A stretch of DNA of 45,818 nucleotides from Planctomycetota bacterium (GCA_021413885.1 JAIOPM010000008.1:1-45818); one strand, 5' to 3'. Counted from the first letter of the stretch, positions 23,673-33,492 are shown. Numbers and translations are program-made. Notes: a model not told the origin generated them from the sequence alone.

Positions 23673-24242
23673 ATGGAGCACCAAGCTACCTACACCGCGT
23701 TCGTCGGCACGCGCCGAGTCGCCGCGGGCAAGCTGAGCGCCGTCCTGCCGGTTCTGAAGCGCAAGTGGGACGCCGATCGCGCGACGTCGGTGCAGGTCTT
23801 CGACGACGAATCGGGGCGCGCGGTCGACTTCGACCTGCGCGGCTCGCTCGAGGAGATCGTGCGGCGCGAGACCGAACCGCCCGCGCGCGGGCCGGGCCGA
23901 CCGAAGCTCGGCGTCGTCAGCCGCGAGGTCTCGATGCTCCCTCGCCATTGGGATTGGCTCGAGGAACAACCGAACGGCATCTCGGCGACGCTGCGGCGCC
24001 TGGTCGAGGACGCGCGCAAGTCCGAGCCCGGCAAGCAGCACGCGGCGCGCGTGCGCACGGCGCTCAGCCGTTTCCTCACCGCCGTCGCCGGCGATCTACC
24101 GAACTACGAGGAAGCGACGCGGGCTCTGTTCGCGCGCGAGCACACGCGCTTCGCGAAGTTGGTCGCCAAGTGGCCGAAAGACGTCAAGGCGTACGCGGTG
24201 AAGCGTTCGCTCGAGGCGCGGCGCTCGGAACCGCGCGCTTGA
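23673..24242 (+). CDS. DUF2239 family protein
   Basis: 189 residues. TYTAFVGTRRVAAGKL at the start, then GRAVDFDLRGSLEE, then GRGPGRPKLGVVSREV-like sequence (here ARGPGRPKLGVVSREVSM), LPRHWDWLEEQP and AGDLPNYEEATRALFA match the DUF2239 family throughout. The GRPKLG segment looks like an AT-hook-type basic motif, but nucleic-acid binding is not established. The family's function is unknown. I chose the ATG at 23673 from family alignment and the promoter just before it. It converges on the GT2 gene with only 3 bp between stop codons. Confidence 0.85.
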   Translation: MEHQATYTAFVGTRRVAAGKLSAVLPVLKRKWDADRATSVQVFDDESGRAVDFDLRGSLEEIVRRETEPPARGPGRPKLGVVSREVSMLPRHWDWLEEQPNGISATLRRLVEDARKSEPGKQHAARVRTALSRFLTAVAGDLPNYEEATRALFAREHTRFAKLVAKWPKDVKAYAVKRSLEARRSEPRA

Positions 24243-24245
24243 CCG

Positions 24246-25268
24246 CTACGGCGCGCCGCGCGAGTGCGAGCGTGCTTCGTGCGCTTCGCGCGCCGCCTCG
24301 CGCAACGGCACGCAGATGGGGAAGCGCGGCACGCCGGTGACGTCGAGCACCACCGCTTGCAGCAGCATCTGGAAGCCGAGGATGATCGGCATCGCGGCGA
24401 ACATCACCATGCCGGCGGACGCGAACTGATCCGCGGCGGCGAAGCGATACCACAGCGTCACGCCGAAGATCGCGCCGAACAGGAACAGCGGCAGCCCGAG
24501 CATCACGAAGATCGAGACCGCGCTGAAGTCGTAGACGAAGTAGCGCCAGAACACGCGCTTCACGCTCCCGAGCGCGAGGCGCGGCGGGAAGCCGAACAGT
24601 GTGCGCGTCACCGAGAGCGACGAATGCTCGTTGCCGTACCGCGCGTCGATTGGCACGTCGCGGACGACAGCGCGCAGGATGCCGAGCTCGATCAAGAGCC
24701 CGCTCTCGAAGAAGTAGCGCGACGGCAAGCGGTCGAGATTCAAGCGCTCGAGCACCTCGCGCCGCAACGCGACGTAGCCGTTCGCCGGATCGAAATTGGC
24801 CCAGTAGCCCGAAGCCGCCTTGACCATGAACGTCAGACCGGCGTTGCCGATCACGCGGATCTTCGGCATGCCGGCGAGCGAAGTCGGGCTGTGGTACCGA
24901 TTGCCCTTGGTCACGTCGGCGTCGCCGTCGAGCAACGGCTCGACGAGCTGCGCGAGGTGCGCCGGATCCATCTGATCGTCGCCGTCCATCTTGACGACGA
25001 CGTCGAGCTTGCGACGCATGGCCTCCTTGAAGCCGGTGCGCATCGCGCCGCCGACGCCTTGGTTCTCGGTGTGACGCAACAGCACCACGCGCGGATCGGC
25101 GAGCGCGAGGACGCGCGCTGCGGTGTCGTCGGGACTCTTGTCCTCGACCACGATGATCGTCTCGATCCAGCTCGGAATCCCGCGGATCACTTGCTCGATC
25201 TGCGGGGCGACGCGGTACGCCGGAACGACGACGCCGACTCGCGCGCCTTCGAGATTGGGGACGTGCAT
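24246..25268 (-). CDS. Family 2 glycosyltransferase with C-terminal membrane helices
   Basis: 340 residues. The GT-A domain has VGVVVPAYRVAP at the start, VVEDKSPDDT, NQGVGGAMRTGF and KMDGDDQMDP, where the Asp-Gly-Asp-Asp segment binds the nucleotide-sugar metal. Two hydrophobic helices follow (about 255-275 and 290-315), a layout typical of DPMS-like and polyprenyl-phosphate glycosyltransferases. It probably loads a sugar onto a lipid carrier used by the GT39-type enzymes at 25542 and 31852. The ATG at 25268 fits the family start; TATACT at 25340-25345 is a good -10. Confidence 0.9.
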   Translation of the reverse strand: MHVPNLEGARVGVVVPAYRVAPQIEQVIRGIPSWIETIIVVEDKSPDDTAARVLALADPRVVLLRHTENQGVGGAMRTGFKEAMRRKLDVVVKMDGDDQMDPAHLAQLVEPLLDGDADVTKGNRYHSPTSLAGMPKIRVIGNAGLTFMVKAASGYWANFDPANGYVALRREVLERLNLDRLPSRYFFESGLLIELGILRAVVRDVPIDARYGNEHSSLSVTRTLFGFPPRLALGSVKRVFWRYFVYDFSAVSIFVMLGLPLFLFGAIFGVTLWYRFAAADQFASAGMVMFAAMPIILGFQMLLQAVVLDVTGVPRFPICVPLREAAREAHEARSHSRGAP

Positions 25269-25339
25269 CGTCAGCGGCGCTCCGAGCGGACTCGGAGACT
25301 GCGTTGGGGTTCTGACGCCATGGGTCGGGAAGCGGCCGA

Positions 25340-25345
25340 AGTATA
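25340..25345 (-). promoter_or_regulatory. -10-like TATACT upstream of the GT2 gene
   Basis: The minus strand reads GAATATACTTCGG, a near-consensus -10, 72 bp before the ATG at 25268. The 273-bp gap also serves the divergent GT39-type gene; nothing else was seen in it. Confidence 0.4.
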
Positions 25346-25541
25346 TTCCACGACGCTCGCGGATGCGGCAGCCTGCTCGCGCCGCTGCGTTCCAAGCCTG
25401 CATGTTCCCCCACCCGTTCGCGCCCTTCGGAAGCTCCGCCGTCGGAATCGAATTCCTGCGCGGCCGCCGTCGCGCGGCGCGGAAGGCGTTTTCGCGAAGT
25501 CGGCGCCAACCCGCGACGACGTGCGTCGAACGGCGAGCGCG

Positions 25542-27356
25542 ATGAGCAGAGGCGCGAGCGACGAATCCGCGGGTTCCGTCGCCGGACGGCGTTGGTTGGT
25601 CGTCGCGGTGCTCGTCGCGTTGACCGGCGCCGCGCTCGGCCTGCGCCTCTCCGGTCGCGGGTTCCTCTTGCCGGCACTCGTCGAGCCCGACGGCGGAGCG
25701 TTGCCCGCCGAGCTCGCGCGCCTCGAACGCGGCGGCGCGGAGCCGACTCGAGAAGTCGCGGCGTGGCGCGAGCCGTCGTTGGTCGCGCAGTGCGCGCGGC
25801 TCGTGCCGTCGACGCGCGCGACGACGAAGAACGGCGAGCCGCCGTCGATCGACGCGGCTCTCGAGGCGTCGGCCGACTTGCGCGTGCGTTCGCGGACCGC
25901 GGTCGCCTGCTTGTCGGCGTTGACGGTGCCGGCGGCGTTCCTCGTCGCGCGCTTCTTCTTGTCGAGCGGTTGGTCGTTGGTCGCGGCCGCGTTCGTCGCG
26001 ACGAGTTTCCTGCAACAGTGGTTCGCGGCGGAGTCGCGGCCCGACGCGGCGGCGACGACGTTCTTCACGCTCGCGGTGCTCGGCGCGTTGTGCGTGCGTC
26101 GGTACGGCACCTTGGCGGCGTACGTGTTCGCGGGCGTCGCGCTCGGACTTGCGGTCGGAGCGCTCGAGAGCGGCGTCGCGCTGCTGTTGCCGTTGGCGGT
26201 CGCGATCCTGACCAGCGTGCGCGGCGGACGGAGTCGATGGTTCGGACTCGCGGCGCTCGCCGTCGCGGTCCTGGTCGCGCGGCCGTTCTACTCGACCGAA
26301 ACGCCGAGCGGCGGCTGGGCGCGCATGGCGTCGATCGTCGGCTTCGACCGCGCGACGCACGAGCTCCGTTTCGCCGGCCATGAGCTCCCGCTCGAGTCCC
26401 TCGACTTCGGCGGCGCGCGCGTCGTCGCCGACACCGCGTGGAGCCACGAACCGACGTTGATGGTCCTCGGCGGACTCGCGCTCGCGGCGTTGCTGGTGCG
26501 GATGTTGTCGCGACCAGGCGCGCCGGGAATCGAGCACGGGCGCGACGTCGCGGTCGTCTTCGCGTACGTCGGACCGTGTTTGCTCGCAGCCTCTGCGTAC
26601 TCGCGGGTCCAAGCGCGAGCGCTGATCCCTTTGGTGCCGTACTTCGCGATCCTCGCCGCGTGGGGACTCTCGGTCTTGGCGGAGCTCGCGCTCGCGCGCC
26701 CGCGCGCACGTCGCTTCGCCGTCGCGCTGGTGCTCGCGCCACTCGCGCTGAACGCGGCGTTCGCGACGAGCCTCGCGCGCGTGCGCGCCGCGCCCGACAC
26801 GATCGCGCGAGCCGCGGCGTGGTTCCGCGCCCCGCAGCACTTCGATCGCGAGCACGAACGCCTCGCCGTCCTACCGCCGATCGACTTCCCGTTGCCGCAA
26901 ACCGACAAGGCGCTCGCGATCAGCGCGCGCGGCGTGCCGATCGGCGAGTTCCCGTGGCTCGACTACCAACGCGGCGCTGATCCCGCGACCAAGCCGATCG
27001 AGCGTTTTCACGTCGAATGGCTCGCGCTCGCGACGCCCGAGCAACGCGACGCGATCGCCGCGGATCCCGAGCGCTTCGTCGACGCACTCGACGTCGACTA
27101 CGTCGTCGTCCACGCGCTGCGCATGGTGCGCCGGCACCCCGCGTTCGCGGCGGTGCGCGGTGCGTTGCTCGCGCGCGCGCAACTCGTCGAGCGCTTTTCT
27201 CCCGACGACGGCGGCAGCGCCGGCGAGATCCCTCTCGACATGGACGAGCCCGCGCCCGACGATCCCGTCAACCGGGCGTGGCGCGTGCTCTTCGCCGACT
27301 CGACCGGTCCGGTGATGGAGATCTACCGACTGCCGCGCCGCATCGACGCACGATGA
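25542..27356 (+). CDS. GT39/PMT-like (GT-C) membrane glycosyltransferase
   Basis: 604 residues from the ATG at 25542. A first helix (WLVVAVLVALTGAALGLRL) leads to a periplasmic loop where GT-C enzymes carry acidic residues (VEPDGGALPAELARL), then about ten further helices. WFAAESRPDAAATTFFTLAV matches the loop/helix signature of PMT_2 proteins. The C-terminal 180 residues are soluble and probably periplasmic. It would transfer a sugar from a polyprenyl-phosphate donor to lipid or protein. Its stop overlaps the next ATG (ATGA), so it is coupled to the flippase gene. The frame is open back to 24264, but that is antisense to the GT2 gene. Confidence 0.78.
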   Translation: MSRGASDESAGSVAGRRWLVVAVLVALTGAALGLRLSGRGFLLPALVEPDGGALPAELARLERGGAEPTREVAAWREPSLVAQCARLVPSTRATTKNGEPPSIDAALEASADLRVRSRTAVACLSALTVPAAFLVARFFLSSGWSLVAAAFVATSFLQQWFAAESRPDAAATTFFTLAVLGALCVRRYGTLAAYVFAGVALGLAVGALESGVALLLPLAVAILTSVRGGRSRWFGLAALAVAVLVARPFYSTETPSGGWARMASIVGFDRATHELRFAGHELPLESLDFGGARVVADTAWSHEPTLMVLGGLALAALLVRMLSRPGAPGIEHGRDVAVVFAYVGPCLLAASAYSRVQARALIPLVPYFAILAAWGLSVLAELALARPRARRFAVALVLAPLALNAAFATSLARVRAAPDTIARAAAWFRAPQHFDREHERLAVLPPIDFPLPQTDKALAISARGVPIGEFPWLDYQRGADPATKPIERFHVEWLALATPEQRDAIAADPERFVDALDVDYVVVHALRMVRRHPAFAAVRGALLARAQLVERFSPDDGGSAGEIPLDMDEPAPDDPVNRAWRVLFADSTGPVMEIYRLPRRIDAR

Positions 27357-28627
27357 ACGCACCCGAACCCAAGGCCAAGTTCCAACAGGACGTGCTGTGG
27401 AACTTCGCGTCGATCGCCGTGCTCGGGATCAGCGGCATCCTGCTCAACACGTTGATCAGCGGCATGTACGACGCCGCGGCGCTCGGCGTCTTCAATCAGG
27501 TGTGGGCCGGGTACGTCGTCTGCTCGCAGCTCGCGGTCGGCGGCATCGATCTCTCGGTGCTCAAGGAGGTCGCGTCCGGCGCACGGGAGCGCGAGCGCGT
27601 CGCGCCGGTCGTCGTCGGTGCGATCGTGCCGACGCTCGGACTCGCCGCGGCGGCGACGGCGTTGTTCGTGCTGTTGGCCGATCCGGTCGGCGAGCTGTTG
27701 AAGAGCCCCGGCGTCGCCGTCGGCATGCGTTGGTCCGCGGCCGGCCTCTTCTTCTTCGCGTTGAACAAGGTGCTGTTCGGCGTGGTCAACGGGCTGCGCC
27801 GCATGCGGATGTTCGCGGCGCTCCAGTCGTGTCGCTTCCTCCTGATGCTCGCCGGCTTCGGCGTCGTCGTGCACTTCGGGCTCGGCGCGGAACGCATCGC
27901 GTTCCTGTTCACGTTCGCGGAGGGCGTGCTCTTCCTGTTGCTCGCGCTCGAAGTCGGGATGCAGGTTTCGTGGCGCGCCGCGAGCGGTTGGAGAACGTGG
28001 GTGCCGATCCACTTCGCGTACGGCGTGAAGAGCTTCCTCGCCGGCGTGCTGCTCGACCTCAACTCGCGCGTCGACGTGCTCCTGCTCGGCTACTTCCTCG
28101 ACGACGACGGTCCGGTCGGCGTGTACAGCTTCGCCGCGATGATCGCGGAGGGCGTGTTCCAGCTGATGGTCAAGCTGCAGAACAACTACAACCCGGTGAT
28201 CGCCGAGCACGTCGCGACGGGACGCATTCGTGAGCTCGAAGCGCTCGTCCGCCGCGGGCGTTGGTGGAGCTGGGCGTTGATGCTCGGCGTCGGCACGATC
28301 GCGATCGCCGGCTATCCGCTGGGTTTGAGGATCATCCACGCGGACCCCGGACTCGTCGCCGGTTGGCTCGCGTTCGCGATCCTGATCGGCGGGATCTTCG
28401 TGTCGGCGGGCTACTTGCCGTTCCAGCAGACGTTGTTGATGGCGGGCAAGCCCGGTTGGCACACGGGAATGATGGCGGTGCTGGTCGTCGCGAACTTCGT
28501 CGGCAACGTGCTCTTGATCCCCCACTTCGGACTCGCGGGCGCGGCGCTCGGGACGGCGCTCGCGTTGTTGGTCTCGGTGCTCGTGCTGCGTTGGATGGTG
28601 CGGCGCGAAGTCGGCGCGCGGATCTGA
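27353..28627 (+). CDS. Polysaccharide flippase (Wzx/MOP superfamily)
   Basis: 424 residues with about 12 hydrophobic helices. FQQDVLWNFASIAVLGISGI at the N-terminus and LNTLISGMYDAAALGVFNQV are typical of Wzx-type exporters. NSRVDVLLLGYFL in the middle corresponds to the helix-7 region, and a paired C-terminal block includes GLAGAALGTALALLVS. It would move lipid-linked oligosaccharide across the inner membrane. Coupled to the upstream GT39-type gene by an ATGA overlap; its stop is 12 bp from the stop of the convergent HEAT-VWA gene. No Wzy or Wzz was recognised in the window. Confidence 0.88.
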   Translation: MNAPEPKAKFQQDVLWNFASIAVLGISGILLNTLISGMYDAAALGVFNQVWAGYVVCSQLAVGGIDLSVLKEVASGARERERVAPVVVGAIVPTLGLAAAATALFVLLADPVGELLKSPGVAVGMRWSAAGLFFFALNKVLFGVVNGLRRMRMFAALQSCRFLLMLAGFGVVVHFGLGAERIAFLFTFAEGVLFLLLALEVGMQVSWRAASGWRTWVPIHFAYGVKSFLAGVLLDLNSRVDVLLLGYFLDDDGPVGVYSFAAMIAEGVFQLMVKLQNNYNPVIAEHVATGRIRELEALVRRGRWWSWALMLGVGTIAIAGYPLGLRIIHADPGLVAGWLAFAILIGGIFVSAGYLPFQQTLLMAGKPGWHTGMMAVLVVANFVGNVLLIPHFGLAGAALGTALALLVSVLVLRWMVRREVGARI

Positions 28628-28639
28628 CGCGCGGCCGCG

Positions 28640-30196
28640 TCAGAGGTTGGATCTCACGACCGAACCGCGGTTGTCGGCGCACATCGCCGTCCACGAAGTG
28701 ACGAGGAAGTCGCTCGCCCCGACCAGGATCGCGTCGAGGGCGACGCGGCGGAAGCGGTTCTTCTCGGCGAGCAGCGCGCGCATCAGCTCGAGGTTCCAAC
28801 GATGTCCGCCGGTCGGCGCGCCGTCGGTCAGGACGACGATCGAATCGACGTCGGGATCGGCGAGCGCGGCGAGCCACGCGGACCAGAAGTCGCCCTTGCC
28901 GTGTTGCGTGCAGCCCTTGAAGAACTCGAGCGCCTCGCGGACGTTCTGCGGCGTCGCCGGCGCGAGCGTCTTCTTCCACGGGATCGGCTCGAGCGTGTAC
29001 GGGATCACGTTGAAGCGCGTCTCGGGGCCGAGCTTCGCGAGCGCCGCCCCGAGCTCGACGTCGACCGCCTGTTTGCGCGTCTTGCCGTCCTCGCGCGGCT
29101 CCCACATCGAGCCCGACAGGTCGACGAGGAACGCGACGCGGCGCGAGCGCACGGCAAGGCCCGCGAACGTCGTCATGTCGAACGACTCGTACTCGCCGAG
29201 CGGCGCGTCGCTCGACTTCTCCGCGAACGGCCGCGGTTCGCGCAGCCAGTTGCGCCAGTTCTTCGGATCCGGCGAGTACTTGAAGCCCGACAGCCGCACG
29301 AGCGCGTCGTACGCGTCGAGGCGCACGCGCAGTTCGGGTTCGTGCTCGAGGCGGTCGACCAGCAACTTCGCCCCCGCGATCGTGCCGTCGGGATTCGGCG
29401 CGAGACCGGCGACGGTCTCGATCGCGCGAGCTCGCAGGCCGGGATGCTCGTCGGCGGCGAGGCGTTCCATCGCCGCGAGCAAGTCGCCCGGCGAGCCGCC
29501 GAGCGCGAACACGCCGACCGCCGCGCGCACCTGCCACGCCCGGTCGCGCGACAGGCCGTCGATCACGGAGTCGCGCAACGTCGTGCCGAGTTGGGCCACC
29601 TCCCCCGACTTGGTCGAACGCGCCAGGCTGTCGTAGATGCAGAGCTCGGCGACGGCCGCGGCGGCGCGCACCTCGGGGTCCTTCTCCTTCTCGACTCGGC
29701 GATCGAGGGCTTCGTAGTACGCCGAGACCTCGTCCAACGAGATTCGTCCGGCGCGGACACGCCGTTCGATCGACCAGACGAGCATGCGACGGACCTCGGC
29801 GCTGCGTTCGTCGAGTTGACCGACGATCGACTTCGCCGCAAGTGGAATCGGAATGCGCCCGAGCGCCTCGGCCACCCGAATGCGCACCCATTCGTCGCCG
29901 GACGCGAGACCTTCCTTGCCGAAGAGCAACGGCGCCGACTTCGAATTCGCGAGACGGCCGACGCAGAGCTGCGCCTCGTCCGCGACGCGCGCGTCGGGAT
30001 CGCGCAACCCCTTCTTGAAGATCGGCGTCCACGCGTCGCCGCCGATCTCGGACAACGCGTGCACGGCCTCCTGGCGTTCCTTGGCGTCGGCGGAAGCGAG
30101 CTTCTTCTCCAGCTCGGCCATCGATTGCCGCGCCGGCGCGAACGAGACGACGCAACACGACACCAGGATCGTCCAACACCAAACAACGAGCTTCAC
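28640..30196 (-). CDS. Exported HEAT-repeat plus von Willebrand A protein
   Basis: 518 residues. The GTG start at 30196 gives a signal peptide (MKLVVWCWTILVSCCVVSFA). Residues about 27-300 are HEAT-like helical repeats (for example ERQEAVHALSEIGGDAW and WVRIRVAEALGRIP). The C-terminal VWA domain starts VAFLVDLSGSM, a complete DxSxS metal site, with VVLTDGAPTGG further on. Such proteins bind partners outside the cell or in the periplasm. The gene begins 10 bp after the nucleotidase-like lipoprotein stop, so the two form an operon. Confidence 0.85.
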   Translation of the reverse strand: MKLVVWCWTILVSCCVVSFAPARQSMAELEKKLASADAKERQEAVHALSEIGGDAWTPIFKKGLRDPDARVADEAQLCVGRLANSKSAPLLFGKEGLASGDEWVRIRVAEALGRIPIPLAAKSIVGQLDERSAEVRRMLVWSIERRVRAGRISLDEVSAYYEALDRRVEKEKDPEVRAAAAVAELCIYDSLARSTKSGEVAQLGTTLRDSVIDGLSRDRAWQVRAAVGVFALGGSPGDLLAAMERLAADEHPGLRARAIETVAGLAPNPDGTIAGAKLLVDRLEHEPELRVRLDAYDALVRLSGFKYSPDPKNWRNWLREPRPFAEKSSDAPLGEYESFDMTTFAGLAVRSRRVAFLVDLSGSMWEPREDGKTRKQAVDVELGAALAKLGPETRFNVIPYTLEPIPWKKTLAPATPQNVREALEFFKGCTQHGKGDFWSAWLAALADPDVDSIVVLTDGAPTGGHRWNLELMRALLAEKNRFRRVALDAILVGASDFLVTSWTAMCADNRGSVVRSNL

Positions 30197-30206
30197 CGCG
30201 CAACCT

Positions 30207-31730
30207 CTACGGAACTAGGACGCACCGAGCCTCGTTCGGTGGCGTGACGATTCCACGATTCGCGAGTCCCCACTCGCACAAGTCGCGAATCAGCATCGGC
30301 GCCTCGCGGCGTTCGGTCGCGCGCTCGAACTCGTCGAGCCCGTCGCCGCCGTCGGCGAGGAACGAATTCGTCGCGACCCGATAGCGCGCGCCGGGCTCGA
30401 GCGGCCGCCCGCCGATCTCGATCGAGACGAGGCCCAACTTGCCGGCACCGTCGCGCCGCGCGCGCACGACCAAGCCGCTGTACTCGAGCCCCCCGTGGGT
30501 CGCGCCCTCGGTCGCGCGCCGCACGACGCTCGCGAGGTCGGCGCCGGAGAGCTCGAACGACACCACCGTATTGTCGAACGGCGCGTTCTCGAAGAGGTCA
30601 CGGCGCGTCACCGGACCGGCTTGGATGTCGGTGCGGATCCCGCCCTTGTTGTGGATCGCGACGTCGGCGCCGGTGAGCTCGCGCATCAGATCAGTCGTCC
30701 AGTTGCCCGCGGTCGACGACTGGAAACCCTTCGCGCGCTCGAGCGGCGCGGCGAGCGTGCCGACGACGTTCGCGAGATCGGTCTTCGCGCGGTCGACGAG
30801 CTCGGCGCAACGGCGCGCGAGTTCCGGATCGCGATTCCGAGGCGCGGCGTCCGCGAGCAGATCGAGCACCTCGGCGTGGATCGCGAGCACCCGTTTCGTC
30901 GCCGGATCGAGCCACGCATCGACGCGACCGAGTGCGCTCGCCTTCAAGCCGGTCTGCACGATCAGCGTGTCGCCTTCGAGCTGTCCCTCCGCCAAATACG
31001 TGTGCGAATGGCCGCTGACGATCAGGCGCAGCTCCGGATGCGCCTTCGCGAGCTCGATCGACTCGTCGACGCCGAGGTGCCCGACCGGCACGATCCAATC
31101 GACCTTGCCGTCGAGCTCCTTCGCGACGCGCGCGTATTCGTCGTCGGCACGCGCGAAGCGCAACGCCGACGCGTCGCGGTGCGTGATGTACGGCGTCGAG
31201 GGCGTGAGGAAACCGACGAGCGCGACCCTGAGCCCGCCGCGTTCGACGATGCGCCACGGCTGCGCCCACGCGATGCGCTCGCCGTTCGCCTCGCGGACGT
31301 TCGCCGCGATCGCCGGCACGCGCGCGGCGTCGATCAAGCGCTCGAGGTTGGCGACGCCGTGATCGAAGTCGTGGTTGCCGAGGCTGACCGCGTCGTAGCC
31401 GATGCACATCAGCGCTTCGACGAACGGCCGGCCGCGATCGAGCGCGCCCTCGGGCGTCCCCTGATACCAATCGCCGCCGTCGACGACGATCACGAACGCG
31501 CCGTCGGCCTCGGCGCGACGGCGTTGCGCGTTCACCTCGGCGGCGAGCCGTTCGAGCCCTCCGAGCGCCGGCGGATGTTCACGGTCGAGCCACGTCGCTC
31601 GGCGTTCGAGCACCTGACCGTGCACGTCGTTGGTGTGCAGGATCACGAGGTGCACCGGCTCGCTCGGCCGCGGCGGAGTCGCGCAAGCGACGAGACCGAG
31701 CCCGACCACACAGAACCACGGGAAGCGCAT
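30207..31730 (-). CDS. 5'-nucleotidase/2',3'-cyclic phosphodiesterase-type lipoprotein
   Basis: 507 residues. A lipoprotein signal with lipobox LVAC (Cys16) starts the protein. The metallophosphatase half has ILHTNDVHG, VDGGDWYQG, SLGNHDFDHG and VSGHSHTY, all dimetal-site motifs. The C-terminal 5'-nucleotidase domain has NKGGIRTDI and PFDNTVVSFELSG, then ATNSFLADGGDG for substrate stacking. It should hydrolyse extracellular nucleotides for phosphate or nucleoside uptake. Full length for UshA-like enzymes. It is the first gene of the pair with HEAT-VWA. The divergent GT39 gene starts 121 bp away. Confidence 0.92.
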   Translation of the reverse strand: MRFPWFCVVGLGLVACATPPRPSEPVHLVILHTNDVHGQVLERRATWLDREHPPALGGLERLAAEVNAQRRRAEADGAFVIVVDGGDWYQGTPEGALDRGRPFVEALMCIGYDAVSLGNHDFDHGVANLERLIDAARVPAIAANVREANGERIAWAQPWRIVERGGLRVALVGFLTPSTPYITHRDASALRFARADDEYARVAKELDGKVDWIVPVGHLGVDESIELAKAHPELRLIVSGHSHTYLAEGQLEGDTLIVQTGLKASALGRVDAWLDPATKRVLAIHAEVLDLLADAAPRNRDPELARRCAELVDRAKTDLANVVGTLAAPLERAKGFQSSTAGNWTTDLMRELTGADVAIHNKGGIRTDIQAGPVTRRDLFENAPFDNTVVSFELSGADLASVVRRATEGATHGGLEYSGLVVRARRDGAGKLGLVSIEIGGRPLEPGARYRVATNSFLADGGDGLDEFERATERREAPMLIRDLCEWGLANRGIVTPPNEARCVLVP

Positions 31731-31851
31731 GGCCGCGGATCGTGACGCGACCGCGCGCGGCGCGCCACGCCGTCGCTCCGAAGTCGTGCTGGAGCGCGCG
31801 CTCGGACCGTGCCAGGATCGGCGCCTCGATCGAGCCCGATCGACGACGCCG

Positions 31852-33492
31852 ATGAAGCCCAGCGCGAGCCCCGAACTCCCGGCGTCCGAAACCGGTCCCG
31901 GCCTGCCGTGGCTCGCGTTCCTGGTGCCGCTAGTCGTTTCGGCCGCGACGCGCGATCTGTGGGCGCCCGACGAACCGCGGTACGCGCAGGTCGCGAAGGA
32001 GATCTTCGAGCGCGGCGACCCGATCGTGATGCACCTGTGCGGCGACGTGTACCCGAACAAGCCGCCGCTGCTGTTCGCGCTCGCCGGCCTGTTCGGCCGA
32101 CTCGGCGGTTGGAGCGAGCTCGCGATGCGCTTGCCGGTGATCCTCGCGACCGCGCTCACCGCGTGGTTGACCGTGCGCTTCGCGCGCCGTTTCTGGGGCG
32201 AGAGCGAGGCCCGTTGGAGCGCGGTCGTTTACCTGACCACGGCGATGATGGTGTGGAACGGCGCGCGGCTGCAACTCGACGCGGTGCTCGGCGTCCTGTG
32301 CTTCGGCGCGTTGACGTTGATCGACGAGCCGGCGCGCGACGAGCTCCACGCCCGGCGCCGTTTGCGCTGGGCCGGCGTGCTCACCGGCCTCGGCGTCTTG
32401 GTCAAGGGCCCGGTCGCGTACCTGTTCGTCCTGTTGCCGCCGCTGGTGTGGCGCATGTTGCTCGGGAAGAGCGACCGTCCGCGGTCCCGGCGCGGTGTGA
32501 TCGAAGGCGTGGTGCTCGCGCTCGCGCTTCCGCTCGCGTGGGCGGGCGCCGCGATCGCGCGCGAACCGGCGCTGATGGAACAACTGCTGTTCAAGCAGCA
32601 CATGGGCCAAACGATGGACGGTTCGCGGCATCCCGCGCCGTTCTGGTACCACCTCGAGGTCCAGCCCGGTTGGATGGTGCCGTGGGTGTTCGCGTTCGTC
32701 GCGGGGCTCGCGCTCGCCGGTCGCGCGTGGCGCGAACGACGCGCCGGTCGCGAGCACGACGTCGGTGCGCTGCGCGCCGCGAGTTGGTTCGTCGCGCTGT
32801 TCGTCGTCTTCTCGTGCTTCACGAGCAAGCGCGACCTCTATCTCGTGCCCGTCTATCCGGCGGTCGGGCTGTTGGTCGCCCGTTGGCTCGTCGTCGCGGT
32901 CCGCGCGGGACGTTCCGTGCGCCTCGTCGGCCTGCCGAGCGCCGCGTTGCTCTTCGTCGCCGGGCTCGCGATCGCGGTCGAGCCGTTCTTCGCCGACGAG
33001 CTCGCAGGGCGCGCCTCGTTCCCCGTTCCGGAGTTCGGTTGGCGGGCTCACGTCGCCGGCGGCGTGCTCGCCTTGCTCGCCGCGATGGCGTTCGTGCAAG
33101 GTTGGCGCGGTCGGAGCCTCGCGTGGGCGCGAACTCTCTCGCTCGCGTTCGCTTCGGGAGCGACGCTGATCGCGCTCTGCCTCTTCCCGCCGATCAATCC
33201 GACCAAGTCGGCGCGCAAGCTCGCGAACGACATCGTCGCGCGAACGGAGAAGCCGACTTCGATTCCGATCGAGGGCGCGCAGCCCGAGGGCTATCGCTTC
33301 TACGGCGCGCCGGTGAGAGCGAGCGACACGGTCGAAGCCGCGCTCGTTCGCGAAGGTCCCGCATTCCTCGCAGTGATGCAGGTGAGAACGTGGGAGAAAC
33401 TCGATCCCGCGTTGCGCACGCGACTCGTCGAGCTCCAGCGAAGAATCGTGGGCTCGCGTACGATGCTCCTCGTCGGTAGGCGGAACGAATAG
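31852..33492 (+). CDS. ArnT/GT39-type membrane glycosyltransferase
   Basis: 546 residues from the ATG at 31852. APDEPRYAQVAKEIFERGD carries the conserved Asp-Glu of ArnT-type enzymes in the first periplasmic loop, and PNKPPLLFAL follows as in the family. About 12 helices, then a soluble C-terminal tail (about 120 residues). FKQHMGQTMDGSRHPAPFWYH is split here by family-typical residues and also recalls ArnT relatives. It transfers a sugar from undecaprenyl phosphate to lipid A, protein or another acceptor. The open frame extends to 31630 but overlaps the divergent lipoprotein gene. A second GT39-type gene in the window suggests at least two acceptor or donor types. Confidence 0.88.
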   Translation: MKPSASPELPASETGPGLPWLAFLVPLVVSAATRDLWAPDEPRYAQVAKEIFERGDPIVMHLCGDVYPNKPPLLFALAGLFGRLGGWSELAMRLPVILATALTAWLTVRFARRFWGESEARWSAVVYLTTAMMVWNGARLQLDAVLGVLCFGALTLIDEPARDELHARRRLRWAGVLTGLGVLVKGPVAYLFVLLPPLVWRMLLGKSDRPRSRRGVIEGVVLALALPLAWAGAAIAREPALMEQLLFKQHMGQTMDGSRHPAPFWYHLEVQPGWMVPWVFAFVAGLALAGRAWRERRAGREHDVGALRAASWFVALFVVFSCFTSKRDLYLVPVYPAVGLLVARWLVVAVRAGRSVRLVGLPSAALLFVAGLAIAVEPFFADELAGRASFPVPEFGWRAHVAGGVLALLAAMAFVQGWRGRSLAWARTLSLAFASGATLIALCLFPPINPTKSARKLANDIVARTEKPTSIPIEGAQPEGYRFYGAPVRASDTVEAALVREGPAFLAVMQVRTWEKLDPALRTRLVELQRRIVGSRTMLLVGRRNE

